Assembly: GCA_002307055.1 (NCBI GenBank)
Contig: DBTM01000048.1
Span: 1 to 20,751, forward strand
DNA length: 20,751 nucleotides
Direction of reading: 5' to 3'
Source of the DNA: Clostridiales bacterium UBA1316
GTDB taxonomy: Bacteria > Bacillota > Clostridia > Oscillospirales > Oscillospiraceae
This document shows positions 6,994 to 14,387 of this stretch, in pieces. The notes under the pieces were generated by a model, which made no database searches, had not been told where the DNA came from, and saw only the letters and a program-made list of their open reading frames with translations. The position numbers were made by a program, and so were the translations under genes. Every line of letters starts with the position of its first letter. The stretch's first letter is position 1.

Positions 6994-7021
6994 TTGATTA
7001 TTTTGCGATATATGCTATAAT
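6994..7021 (+). promoter_or_regulatory. Extended -10 promoter of the double-GNAT gene
   Basis: TGCTATAAT (7013-7021) is an extended -10 (TGnTATAAT). TTGATT (6994-6999) lies 16 bases upstream of TATAAT. The start would be near 7028, about 60 bases before the ATG. The stretch 6890-6990 is AT-rich and holds no gene that I can see. Confidence 0.65.
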
Positions 7022-7089
7022 TTTTTAGGATGATAAGCAGAAATTTGAACTCTAAAATAATTATGTAATATACGTTAGGAAAACGAAAA

Positions 7090-7941
7090 ATGATAAATGA
7101 GATATTTGAACTCTATAAGCAAACTTTACCCGAGTTAGTCAGAAGCGAAGCCGTTGTACGAAAGCTGCTTAGCGATCCAAATAACCATATTATCAGTCAT
7201 AGAGCGGATGGCCGGTTGGTTGGCGTTTGTGTTATCAACGACAATACAATCTATTTGCTTTGCGTCGATAAAGCTTTTCAAAATCGAGGTATCGGCACTG
7301 GACTGCTCAAGGAATCTGAGAAATATATCGCAGCTGGTGGTTATGGTAAGGTTGTATTGGGTGTGGGGAAAGACTATATTATGTCGGGTGTACCTATAAA
7401 TGATGGCGTGCATCAATTTTTCATTAAGTTCGGCTATACAAATGCTTGGGGCAGCTTACATTGTGTTGACATGGCGCAAAAGCTCAGTGAATTTGATTAT
7501 GATGAACATTCTGTAGGCGATACAATTAATGGGGTAACGTATCGATGGGCAGCAATAAACGATCTTGATCGGATTCTGATATGCTGTGCTGACAACGAAG
7601 AGGATTTTTCGGTTTACTATCGAAATGAAGATTATTATAAAAAAGACACAAACTTGCTTGTTTTAATTGCGGAAAAAGGAAATGAAGTGCTCAGTACGCT
7701 GGGGGTAGCCATTGGATTTGAGTGTGAGGATATGGGATGCATTGGCCTTACAGCAACCGCAATTAAACACCGGAAACAAGGCATTGCAACGAACACTGTA
7801 CTATTGGCGACGAAGTATTTAAAAGATATTGGCTTGAAAAAAGCCCATTTAGGCTATACATACATAGATTTAATCAACATGTACAGCAGAGCCAAATACA
7901 AAGTGTGTATGGAATACTTCATGGGAGAAAAGCCGTTATAA
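7090..7941 (+). CDS. Protein with two GNAT acetyltransferase domains
   Basis: This 283-residue cytoplasmic protein has two GNAT folds in tandem. The first (about residues 1-130) has the acetyl-CoA loop QNRGIGTGLL (64-73) after a beta strand YLLCVD. The second (about 145-283) has a more worn loop, RKQGIATN (228-235), after LTATAI. GNAT enzymes transfer an acetyl group from acetyl-CoA to an amine; the substrate here is unknown. Tandem-GNAT proteins often keep one active domain and use the other for dimerisation or substrate binding, and the better-conserved first loop suggests that domain is active. The ribosome-binding site is poor (AGGAAAA). The gene is visibly richer in A and T than its neighbours and has its own promoter, which hints at separate acquisition. 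Confidence 0.85.
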   Translation: MINEIFELYKQTLPELVRSEAVVRKLLSDPNNHIISHRADGRLVGVCVINDNTIYLLCVDKAFQNRGIGTGLLKESEKYIAAGGYGKVVLGVGKDYIMSGVPINDGVHQFFIKFGYTNAWGSLHCVDMAQKLSEFDYDEHSVGDTINGVTYRWAAINDLDRILICCADNEEDFSVYYRNEDYYKKDTNLLVLIAEKGNEVLSTLGVAIGFECEDMGCIGLTATAIKHRKQGIATNTVLLATKYLKDIGLKKAHLGYTYIDLINMYSRAKYKVCMEYFMGEKPL

Positions 7942-8000
7942 GCGCTTGCGAAAAATAAACGGATGCGTCAACAATAATAGCCTAACTTAACCGGTTTTCA

Positions 8001-8050
8001 GAAATTGAAAAAGATAAGGGTTCGAATCTTTCGATTTGCACCCTTATCTT
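8001..8050 (-). terminator. Terminator after the 64-residue protein gene
   Basis: An 11-bp stem (AAGATAAGGGT 8011-8021 with ACCCTTATCTT 8040-8050) is followed on the minus strand by TTTCAATTTC. The interior contains a second small stem, TCGAA with TTCGA. It lies 32 bases after the stop codon of the minus-strand gene. On the plus strand there is no T-run. The GGTTCGAATC in the stem resembles a tRNA T-arm by chance or descent. Confidence 0.75.
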
Positions 8051-8082
8051 CATGATATTGGGCATTTAGCCACGGATTCTCT

Positions 8083-8277
8083 TTATATAATCACTTTTCT
8101 CGTCTTTTGATCATCATCTTTTGTTTTTAATATTTTCTTGACGCTCAACGCGTCATCGGGCTCAAGCTCCAGGCCGTCGATTGCTTCAACATCCTCTTCG
8201 TCGTCCCAGGAGATGGTAAAACCGTCTGTCTTAATCTTTTTGCCCTTCAGGTTCTCATTTTTTTCGACCAGTGCCAT
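8083..8277 (-). CDS. Small acidic protein of unknown function
   Basis: This 64-residue protein is rich in Asp, Glu and Lys. It begins MALVEKNENLKG, has an acidic middle (WDDEEDVEAIDGLELEPDD at about 24-42), and ends with a basic stretch. There is no signal peptide, membrane segment or cysteine. I do not recognise the family. It looks expressed: an ideal AGGAGGTGA site lies 6 bases before the ATG, a consensus promoter is 30 bases further up, and a terminator follows. The in-frame extension to 8316 lacks a start signal and would run into the promoter. A nucleic-acid mimic or a small protein-binding partner are possibilities only. Confidence 0.72.
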   Translation of the reverse strand: MALVEKNENLKGKKIKTDGFTISWDDEEDVEAIDGLELEPDDALSVKKILKTKDDDQKTRKVII

Positions 8278-8306
8278 AAAATCACCTCCTAGTGTTCGCT
8301 GCTTAG

Positions 8307-8335
8307 ATTGTAACAAATTACTAAGTAAACGTCAA
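8307..8335 (-). promoter_or_regulatory. Promoter of the small acidic protein gene
   Basis: TTGACG (8330-8335) and TACAAT (8307-8312) are separated by exactly 17 bases, one mismatch each from consensus. It starts 10 bases after the ABC permease stop codon, so the small gene can be transcribed alone as well as by read-through. Confidence 0.75.
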
Positions 8336-8345
8336 TGCTCGCCGA

Positions 8346-9587
8346 TTAAACCCGGCGCTCACGCAGCGTCTTAATCAGCTCCCCTATTTTCGGCGGCTTG
8401 CCGTACATCAGCACGCCGACTCTGTAGATGCCTGCCGAGAGGATGCCCATGCCGATGGTGGACGCGATGGCGATTGCCACGGAGATGATAATTTCGAGCG
8501 GCGCGACGTTGCTCATGGCGATGCGGGTGAACATGGCCATCGGGGAGGTAAACGGGATATAAGAACAGATGACCATGAGGGGCGAGTCGAACTTGCCGGT
8601 ACCCATGCCATAGACGACGACGAAAAATGCGATGATGAACAAATAGGTTACCGGCATAATCGCGCCGCCGACATCCTCCGTTCTGCTGACCAGTGAGCCG
8701 AGCGCGCCGTAAATAAACGCGTACAGGAAGAAACCGATAACAAAAAACATCAGCGCGTACAGCAGCATATCCAACGGCATGTTGAATATCTTCTGCATGA
8801 CCGGATTGCCTGCCCAGATATCGGCGTTTATATTGTAGAATAAGAATGCCGAACCGAAGATCAGCCCGAATTGGGTAAGCCCGGCTAAGCCGGTGCCGAT
8901 GATTTTGCCGAACATGAGGTTCAGAGGCTTCGCGCTCGTGATAAGCAGCTCCATCGTGCGCGTGCTCTTTTCACTGGCAACGCTTGTCGCCACAAACTGG
9001 CCGTAAAGCATGATAGCCATATAAAGCGCGTAAATAAGGATGTATGTGTAGATGAATGTATCGGCTTGATTTTTGCCCGTTTCGGTAACAGCGCCGACAA
9101 TCTCCGGATTAATCAGCTTGGCGGCGTCAGCCGCGCTGAGTCCCAGCGCTTCGATTTTCGTCTGCTGATACTTTTCTTTCAAAATACTGCTGATGGTCTG
9201 GGTCGGGTTGTCATACATGGAGATGCTCTCAGTGAGATATGTAAATTTAAGCGGTGACTCCAGAATGATCGCCGAGGAATACACCCCGCTGGCTACCTTG
9301 CTTTTCAGCTGGTCAAAGCTTTCGCCTGTCGTAACGATTTTATTCGATCCAAATGCCTTGGATATTAGCTGAACGATATCGTCGCTCTGATAAGCGTTAT
9401 CGACAAGCGCCATAATCGGCGGTGCCGCATTCGTTTTGGTTCCCTCATGCTTGAAAAGGCTTGCAACGCGGGGGTATGTCAAAAAGCCCGCGATCAGCGC
9501 GACGAGTACAGCCGTGATGATAATATAGGATTTGCCCTTTGTAAAATTCGTATATTCAAACTTTAAAACGTGGCCAAACTGCTTCAT
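8346..9587 (-). CDS. ABC exporter permease, NatB-like (ABC-2 type)
   Basis: This 413-residue membrane protein is the channel partner of the ATPase gene just upstream. It has one span at residues 20-38, a large outer domain (about 40-175), then about five more spans (178-200, 230-252, 275-298, 308-327, 365-390). The cytoplasmic segment ASEKSTRTMELLITSAKP (204-221) is typical of NatB/YhaP-type permeases. Family members export Na+ or move peptides and antimicrobials; the substrate is not evident. Its ATG overlaps the ATPase stop codon by four bases (ATGA), so the two subunits are translationally coupled. It is the last gene of the three-gene operon, and no terminator directly follows. Confidence 0.9.
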   Translation of the reverse strand: MKQFGHVLKFEYTNFTKGKSYIIITAVLVALIAGFLTYPRVASLFKHEGTKTNAAPPIMALVDNAYQSDDIVQLISKAFGSNKIVTTGESFDQLKSKVASGVYSSAIILESPLKFTYLTESISMYDNPTQTISSILKEKYQQTKIEALGLSAADAAKLINPEIVGAVTETGKNQADTFIYTYILIYALYMAIMLYGQFVATSVASEKSTRTMELLITSAKPLNLMFGKIIGTGLAGLTQFGLIFGSAFLFYNINADIWAGNPVMQKIFNMPLDMLLYALMFFVIGFFLYAFIYGALGSLVSRTEDVGGAIMPVTYLFIIAFFVVVYGMGTGKFDSPLMVICSYIPFTSPMAMFTRIAMSNVAPLEIIISVAIAIASTIGMGILSAGIYRVGVLMYGKPPKIGELIKTLRERRV

Positions 9588-10495
9588 ATGCTGTCCTCCG
9601 TATATTCAACAAAGATATCGTTCAGCGACGGTTCATAAACGACGAATTCATCAAGATTGAGGTTCTGCTCGGAGAGTCTCTTGAGAAGCTCCATTTTTTT
9701 ATCGGCTGAAACGAGCGTGACGGCCACTGTTTCTTCCGTCAGCTCCGTCATATGAACAATATCCGCGCCACCGGTCTTTATGTACTGCTCGATTTTTTCC
9801 GCCTCCGTCGAGGACAGGATGATTTTCAGCCGGTCATAGCGCCGCTTTATGTCACGGATGGCCCCGCCGAGGACAATCCTGCCGCTGTTGAGTATAGCGA
9901 TATCCCGGCAGAATTCCTCCGTATAATTCATCTGATGGCTCGAGAACAAAACAATCTTGCCTCTGTTAATCCGCTCCGTCACAATGTCTTTTAAAATCAT
10001 GGCGTTAACGGGATCCAAACCTGAAAACGGTTCGTCAAGAATCAGGATATCGGGGTCGTTAATCAGCGCCGCGACAAGCTGAATCTTCTGCTGATTTCCC
10101 TTTGACAGAACCTCCAGCTTTTTGGAGGCGTACTCCGTCATTTCGAGCCGTTCGAGCAGCAGCCCAATCGATTTTTTCGCGTCCGCTAATGTCATGCCCT
10201 TCAGCGCGGCAAAATACGCGAGCTGGCTGTTGATGGGTTTTTTCGGGTATAAGCCTCTCTCTTCGGGCAGATAGCCGATTTTCACATGGTCATGTCTGAT
10301 CGGCTTGCCGTCGAGCAGCACGCTTCCCCCGTCCGCGCCGAACACACCCATGATAATGCGTATCATCGTCGTCTTGCCGGCGCCGTTTCTGCCCAAAAGG
10401 CCAAGAGCCTGTCCGCTCCGGATGCTGAACGACACATCCTTTAAAACTTCTTTCTCGCCGAAACTCTTCGTGATATTTTTAATTTCAAGCAGCAT
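9584..10495 (-). CDS. ABC exporter ATP-binding subunit, NatA-like
   Basis: This 303-residue ATPase powers the adjacent permease. It shows Walker A GRNGAGKTT (35-43), signature LSKGNQQK (130-137, the wording typical of the NatA/YhaQ branch), Walker B LILDEP (151-156) and switch His187 (SSHQ). Residues 215-300 form the accessory C-terminal domain (DUF4162-like) of this branch. All catalytic motifs are intact. It lies 21 bases downstream of the CPBP protease gene and overlaps the permease gene by four bases. The protease, ATPase and permease together resemble export or self-protection cassettes of Firmicutes. Natural function (ion, peptide or toxin export) remains open. Confidence 0.93.
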   Translation of the reverse strand: MLLEIKNITKSFGEKEVLKDVSFSIRSGQALGLLGRNGAGKTTMIRIIMGVFGADGGSVLLDGKPIRHDHVKIGYLPEERGLYPKKPINSQLAYFAALKGMTLADAKKSIGLLLERLEMTEYASKKLEVLSKGNQQKIQLVAALINDPDILILDEPFSGLDPVNAMILKDIVTERINRGKIVLFSSHQMNYTEEFCRDIAILNSGRIVLGGAIRDIKRRYDRLKIILSSTEAEKIEQYIKTGGADIVHMTELTEETVAVTLVSADKKMELLKRLSEQNLNLDEFVVYEPSLNDIFVEYTEDSI

Positions 10496-10516
10496 GTTTT
10501 TACTCCTGTCGTATTT

Positions 10517-11443
10517 TTATATATGCGGCTGTTCCGGAGCCTCGCGCGGCGGCTCAAGCCTGGGTGTATGATTCAGCGTGTAAAGGCTATTGTCCATATT
10601 GCGCCTAAAGCTCCTGCTTATCAAAATAAACGCGCCTGAGGCGAAAAACAGAATAATGCTCGCCGCGTAGATTGCCGCACCGGCGCTTTCAAACTGCTGA
10701 TCAGAAATCAGCAGCGGCAGCAGGGTCGAGGATGTATTGATTGTTATATGAATGATCATCGAAGCAAAAATCGAGTTGCTCCTGTAGTATATATAGCCGA
10801 GCAGGAGGCCGATCAAAAACGCATAGGTACCTTGGACGACATTCATGTGGTATATTCCAAAGAGCAGCGCCTGGATAAAAATCGCCAGCCGAACCTTCGT
10901 TATTTTTCGAAGCTCTCCGAAAATGAGACCCCGGAAGAGTATTTCTTCAAAAATCGGGCCGATAATCCCGACAGCAATCAGGGTGATCACAATATTGCCG
11001 CTGAATATAGAGCTCGCCAGCTTATTGTAGCTTTCAAAAATTCCGGATAAAAAGCTCAGCTGACTGGCCAGAACTAAGAGCAGCTCAAGGATTATATTCA
11101 GCGACAAGCCGAGTATAATCAAAACCGGTATACTGACCGGACTGATACTTCTGAGGCTGACGAAGGTCATCAGATCCTGTCTGCGGTCTCTGTAAAACAG
11201 ATAAAAGGTAGGCAGCGAAACCGCAACCGCAATCAGAATAATCCACGAGGACTGCGCGCCGATATAACTCGTTAATTCCTCGGTGAATCCCTGAATGTCA
11301 AACTGTCCGCCCGAAGCGGCGGAAGCCATGCTCATCTGCACGCCATGGATAACGGCAAGCACAATCCCCACAAAGCTCTGCGCGACGAAATATATCACCA
11401 GCATCAGCAGGATAAGCCCGACAGCCCTCATAATTTTTTTCAT
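10517..11443 (-). CDS. CPBP (Abi/CAAX-like) intramembrane metalloprotease
   Basis: This 308-residue protein has about eight membrane spans. It carries the three CPBP/Rce1-like motifs: EEILFR (Glu166-Glu167 and Arg171), FGIYH (His199) and HITIN (His232), so the glutamate and histidine active site is complete. Family members cleave within the membrane or process prenylated or leader peptides, and in Gram-positives often lie with peptide export or bacteriocin-immunity genes. The start is taken at ATG 11443 with GGAG 8 bases upstream; the open frame extends six codons to a TTG without support. It is first in an operon with the ABC ATPase (21 bases on) and permease, behind a promoter and a 15-base palindrome. 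No bacteriocin precursor gene is evident nearby. Confidence 0.9.
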   Translation of the reverse strand: MKKIMRAVGLILLMLVIYFVAQSFVGIVLAVIHGVQMSMASAASGGQFDIQGFTEELTSYIGAQSSWIILIAVAVSLPTFYLFYRDRRQDLMTFVSLRSISPVSIPVLIILGLSLNIILELLLVLASQLSFLSGIFESYNKLASSIFSGNIVITLIAVGIIGPIFEEILFRGLIFGELRKITKVRLAIFIQALLFGIYHMNVVQGTYAFLIGLLLGYIYYRSNSIFASMIIHITINTSSTLLPLLISDQQFESAGAAIYAASIILFFASGAFILISRSFRRNMDNSLYTLNHTPRLEPPREAPEQPHI

Positions 11444-11473
11444 GAAACCACTCCATACCAAATTTATTACCAG

Positions 11474-11488
11474 CTTAACACTGTTAAG
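11474..11488 (-). promoter_or_regulatory. Palindrome downstream of the CPBP-ABC operon promoter
   Basis: CTTAAC (11474-11479) and GTTAAG (11483-11488) form an exact inverted repeat around three bases. It lies 28-42 bases beyond the -10 box, in the leader, where a repressor could block transcription. No regulator gene is adjacent, so the binder is unknown. Confidence 0.45.
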
Positions 11489-11515
11489 TGAAATTATTGC
11501 TTTATCGCTTCATAA

Positions 11516-11544
11516 ATTATATAAGCCTTTTCAAAATAATTCAA
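11516..11544 (-). promoter_or_regulatory. Promoter of the CPBP-ABC operon
   Basis: A perfect -10 TATAAT (11516-11521) is 17 bases from TTGAAT (11539-11544). Transcription would start near 11509, about 65 bases before the protease start codon. Confidence 0.7.
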
Positions 11545-11597
11545 GTTTCCAGTTCATTATACCTGACATAATTGCCCATGTCGAGATGCAAACATTT

Positions 11598-11619
11598 CCC
11601 CGCGCTGATTCGCGCGGGG
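11598..11619. terminator. GC-rich hairpin after bofA
   Basis: CCCCGCGC (11598-11605) pairs with GCGCGGGG (11612-11619) around a six-base loop. It lies 31 bases beyond the bofA stop on the minus strand. The flanks have only short T-runs (AAATGTTT on the minus strand, ATTTTA on the plus), so it is a weak or imperfect terminator for bofA ahead of the next promoter. Confidence 0.55.
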
Positions 11620-11649
11620 ATTTTAACGATATTAACTTACTTCATGGCG

Positions 11650-11919
11650 TTATATGACGGCCAGCCATTTCAGAAGCAGAATCAGTGCGATGCCTGGAAT
11701 ACCGAGCAAACCGACGATGACGGCGTTGATCCAGTTGACGGCGACTGAGACGCCGATAAACGCACCCAGATAATTGATGACGAACAGTGCCAGAAAACCG
11801 ATCACGGTGTTCAGAACCAGCTTGAGTATTATTTTAATCGGCTTTCTTATAATGACAATGACCACGAGCGCGAGTATAGCGAAAATGATGATGATTCCCG
11901 TTGTCTGAAGGCCTGCCAT
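11650..11919 (-). CDS. bofA: BofA-like inhibitor of pro-sigma-K processing
   Basis: This 89-residue membrane protein has three hydrophobic segments. In Bacillus subtilis BofA sits with SpoIVFA in the outer forespore membrane and holds the protease SpoIVFB inactive until late sporulation, when pro-sigma-K is cleaved. The family signature is near the C-terminus: VAVNWINAVIVGLLGIPG, then a hydrophobic end; a mid-protein LNTVIGFLALFVIN matches the NxxxG segment. The start at 11919 is set by AAGGAG 8 bases upstream; the GTG three codons earlier abuts that site. No SpoIVF or sigma-K gene lies in the window. In clostridia bofA is commonly found away from them, so the match identifies the family but not a working sigma-K checkpoint. 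Confidence 0.85.
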   Translation of the reverse strand: MAGLQTTGIIIIFAILALVVIVIIRKPIKIILKLVLNTVIGFLALFVINYLGAFIGVSVAVNWINAVIVGLLGIPGIALILLLKWLAVI

Positions 11920-12168
11920 GTGACTCACTCCTTAGCGGTTTTAGTCTGTCCATTCATATATATTCAGAATATTTTCTTAAATTTCAAAAATTTACACGTT
12001 TATTTTATTTTACGGAAGACATAATAATAACAGACATGAAAACCCGTCTGTGAATTAAGCCGGTACCGTTATGTATCATGTTGAGCATGGTGACTTTTGG
12101 TGGATGGCTGACAGTCGGCAGGTTTAAGATTCCGTATATATTCGGCTGAGAATCAAATTTTCGTGTCT

Positions 12169-12203
12169 GCGGCGGCTGTTATAATGACAGCCGCCGCTTT
12201 GTT
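12169..12203 (+). terminator. Terminator-like hairpin in the bofA-topoisomerase gap
   Basis: GCGGCGGCTGT (12169-12179) pairs perfectly with ACAGCCGCCGC (12187-12197) around a seven-base loop and is followed by TTTGTT. It lies upstream of the topoisomerase promoter. The rest of 11930-12168 shows no gene I can support. The hairpin may insulate the operon from upstream read-through or end a short unannotated RNA. Confidence 0.6.
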
Positions 12204-12218
12204 ATGCCTAGAAAAGAC

Positions 12219-12247
12219 TTGATTTTCTATATCCTATCATATATACT
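12219..12247 (+). promoter_or_regulatory. Promoter of the topoisomerase operon
   Basis: TTGATT (12219-12224) and TATACT (12242-12247) are 17 bases apart. The -10 lies inside a long palindrome (12233-12261). The start would be near 12254, leaving a leader of about 105 bases. Confidence 0.65.
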
Positions 12248-12261
12248 ATATATCCGATAGG
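12233..12261 (+). promoter_or_regulatory. Palindrome covering the -10 of the topoisomerase operon promoter
   Basis: CCTATC (12233-12238) mirrors GATAGG (12256-12261), and between them ATATATA (12239-12245) mirrors TATATAT (12247-12253). Together they form a nearly continuous dyad of about 29 bases over the -10 box. It could be a repressor site, or a supercoiling-sensitive element able to extrude a cruciform. A second perfect palindrome, CTCTATATATAGAG, lies at 12276-12289, and GCGAAATT/AATTTCGC arms at 12296-12303 and 12329-12336. Confidence 0.5.
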
Positions 12262-12360
12262 GTAAGCCTTTTTATCTCTATATATAGAGTATAACGCGAA
12301 ATTAAAATTTCTCGTAATGCGTCATAAAAATTTCGCACACTATTTGTAGTGGGGGTTTAA

Positions 12361-14334
12361 ATGAAAACATCATACGGCAACGAGAGCATTTCGTTACTCA
12401 AGGGCGCTGACAAGGTCAGGAAACGTCCTGGGGTCATTTTCGGCTCTGATGGTTTGGAAGGCTGCCAGCACGCCGTCTTTGAGATTCTGTCAAACGCTAT
12501 CGATGAATCGCGCGAGGGCCGCGGCTCCATTATAACAGTCACGCGTTACAATGACAACTCCATCGAAGTTGAGGATTTTGGGAGCGGCTGTCCTGTTGAC
12601 TGGAACCCCAAGGAGAACCGGTATAACTGGGAACTCGTTTTTTGTGAGCTTTACGCCGGCGGTAAATATGATAACGCCGAGGGCGGCAATTATGAATATT
12701 CCTTGGGGCTAAACGGCCTTGGCTCCTGCGCGACGCAGTATTCCTCCGCTTATATGGATGTCACCGTATGGCGCGAGAAAACAAAATTTAGCCTCCGCTT
12801 TGAAAAAGGCGAGAACATCGGCGGTCTTTCGTCCGAGCCCTTTGCCGGGAAACGCACGGGAACCCTGATTCATTGGAAGCCCGATCTCGATGTTTTCACC
12901 GATATTGATATCCCGGCGGAATTTTATACCGATATGCTCAAGCGCCAGGCTGTGGTCAACGCCGGTGTCACCTTCCGGTTTAGAAACCAGATTGGCTCAA
13001 GCTTCGAGACAACCGATTTTCTGTACAAGAACGGTATACTTGATTATGTAACCGAGCTCGCCGGTGACGATGCGCTCACCCAACCCCTGTACATTGAAGT
13101 TGAACGCAAAGGGCGTGACCGTGAGGATAAACCCGAATATAAGGCGAAGCTCACAGCGTCCTTCTGTTTTTCGAATAAAACGAACCGCATCGAGTATTAC
13201 CACAATTCCTCTTGGCTGGAGCACGGCGGCGCGCCGGATAAAGCGACGAAGAGCGCCTTTGTATCCGAGGTCGATGCCTACCTCAAAAAGACGAACAAAT
13301 ATCAGAAAAGCGAAAGTAAAATAAGCTTTGCCGATATTCAAGATTGTTTGATACTGATAACCAACTGCTTTTCCTCCCAGCCCTCATATGAAAACCAAAC
13401 AAAAAAGGCCATTACCAATAAATTTATACAAGAGGCTATGACAGATTTCTTCCGCAGTCAGCTGGAGGTCTATTTCATTGAGCACAAAGCCGAGGCGGAC
13501 CGAATTGCAGATCAAATTCTTATCAATAAGAGAAGCCGCGAAACAGCGGAGAAGACGCGCCTCAACCTCAAGAAAAAGCTCTCCGGCGGCATTGACCTGA
13601 ATAACCGCATACAAAAATTCGTCGACTGCCGGACGAAGGATATTTCAAAGCGCGAGGTTTATATCGTCGAAGGCGACAGCGCAATGGGTGCCTGCAAGCT
13701 CAGCCGTGACGCGGAATTCCAGGGCATTATGCCGGTTCGAGGCAAAACTCTTAACTGTCTAAAATGGGAATATGACAAAATTTTCAAGAATGAAATTATC
13801 ACCGATTTGTTAAAGGTTCTCGGCTGCGGCGTCGAGGTCTCCAGCAAGCATTCCAAGGATTTGCACACCTTCGACCTCAACGCTCTGCGCTGGAAGCGCG
13901 TCATTATCTGCACCGATGCCGATTTTGACGGATACCATATCAGGACGCTGATCCTCACGATGCTCTACCGCCTCGTGCCGACACTCATCCAGGAAGGCTA
14001 TGTTTTCATCGCGGAGTCCCCGCTTTTCGAAATCGAATGCAAAAAGAAAACATATTTTGCTTATTCCGAGCAGGAGAAAACTGAAATTATCAGTGGTCTC
14101 AGCGGCGCCAAGTATACGCTCAGCCGCTCGAAGGGCCTCGGTGAAAACGACCCTGCTATGATGTGGATGACCACAATGAATCCCGATACCCGGCGGCTTA
14201 TAAAGGTCATGCCGGCAACCGCTGAGGCAACCGCCGCGATGTTTGACCTCATGCTGGGTGATAATCTATCGGGGCGCAAGGATTTTATAGCGGAGAACGG
14301 ATATAAATATTTCGACGCAGCCGATGCGGTGTGA
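12361..14334 (+). CDS. Type IIA topoisomerase ATPase subunit (GyrB/ParE-like, divergent)
   Basis: This 657-residue subunit supplies the ATPase and metal-binding TOPRIM parts of a gyrase/topoisomerase IV-type enzyme. The GHKL ATP site has the Glu41-Asn45-Asp48 motif (EILSNAIDES) and a glycine-rich lid written SLGLNGLG, where GyrB and ParE normally have GGLHGVG. The QTK loop (ENQTKKAI) is present. The TOPRIM domain has EGDSAMG (Glu437) and the metal pair Asp519/Asp521 (TDADFDG). All catalytic positions are kept, so it should be active. Length fits ParE or short GyrB. The changed lid and sequence between motifs suggest a clostridial paralogue rather than the housekeeping gyrase. GGGGGT precedes the ATG. 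The partner subunit lies 53 bases downstream. Confidence 0.93.
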   Translation: MKTSYGNESISLLKGADKVRKRPGVIFGSDGLEGCQHAVFEILSNAIDESREGRGSIITVTRYNDNSIEVEDFGSGCPVDWNPKENRYNWELVFCELYAGGKYDNAEGGNYEYSLGLNGLGSCATQYSSAYMDVTVWREKTKFSLRFEKGENIGGLSSEPFAGKRTGTLIHWKPDLDVFTDIDIPAEFYTDMLKRQAVVNAGVTFRFRNQIGSSFETTDFLYKNGILDYVTELAGDDALTQPLYIEVERKGRDREDKPEYKAKLTASFCFSNKTNRIEYYHNSSWLEHGGAPDKATKSAFVSEVDAYLKKTNKYQKSESKISFADIQDCLILITNCFSSQPSYENQTKKAITNKFIQEAMTDFFRSQLEVYFIEHKAEADRIADQILINKRSRETAEKTRLNLKKKLSGGIDLNNRIQKFVDCRTKDISKREVYIVEGDSAMGACKLSRDAEFQGIMPVRGKTLNCLKWEYDKIFKNEIITDLLKVLGCGVEVSSKHSKDLHTFDLNALRWKRVIICTDADFDGYHIRTLILTMLYRLVPTLIQEGYVFIAESPLFEIECKKKTYFAYSEQEKTEIISGLSGAKYTLSRSKGLGENDPAMMWMTTMNPDTRRLIKVMPATAEATAAMFDLMLGDNLSGRKDFIAENGYKYFDAADAV

Positions 14335-14387
14335 GCTTCCCGTCCTACAACGAAAGATAAATCTTTCAAAAGGAATGGTTATATTTT

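Noticed and set aside
8011..8050. GGTTCGAATC inside a stem, resembling a tRNA T-arm
   Set aside because: No matching acceptor, D-arm or anticodon arm can be folded upstream, and the stem is explained as the terminator of the minus-strand small gene.
12071..12152. Two short open frames in the bofA-topoisomerase gap (18 residues beginning MYHVEHGDFWW and 23 residues beginning MLSMVTFGGW)
   Set aside because: Neither has a ribosome-binding site. They overlap in different frames, so neither is supported as a gene or leader peptide, although the gap is otherwise empty.
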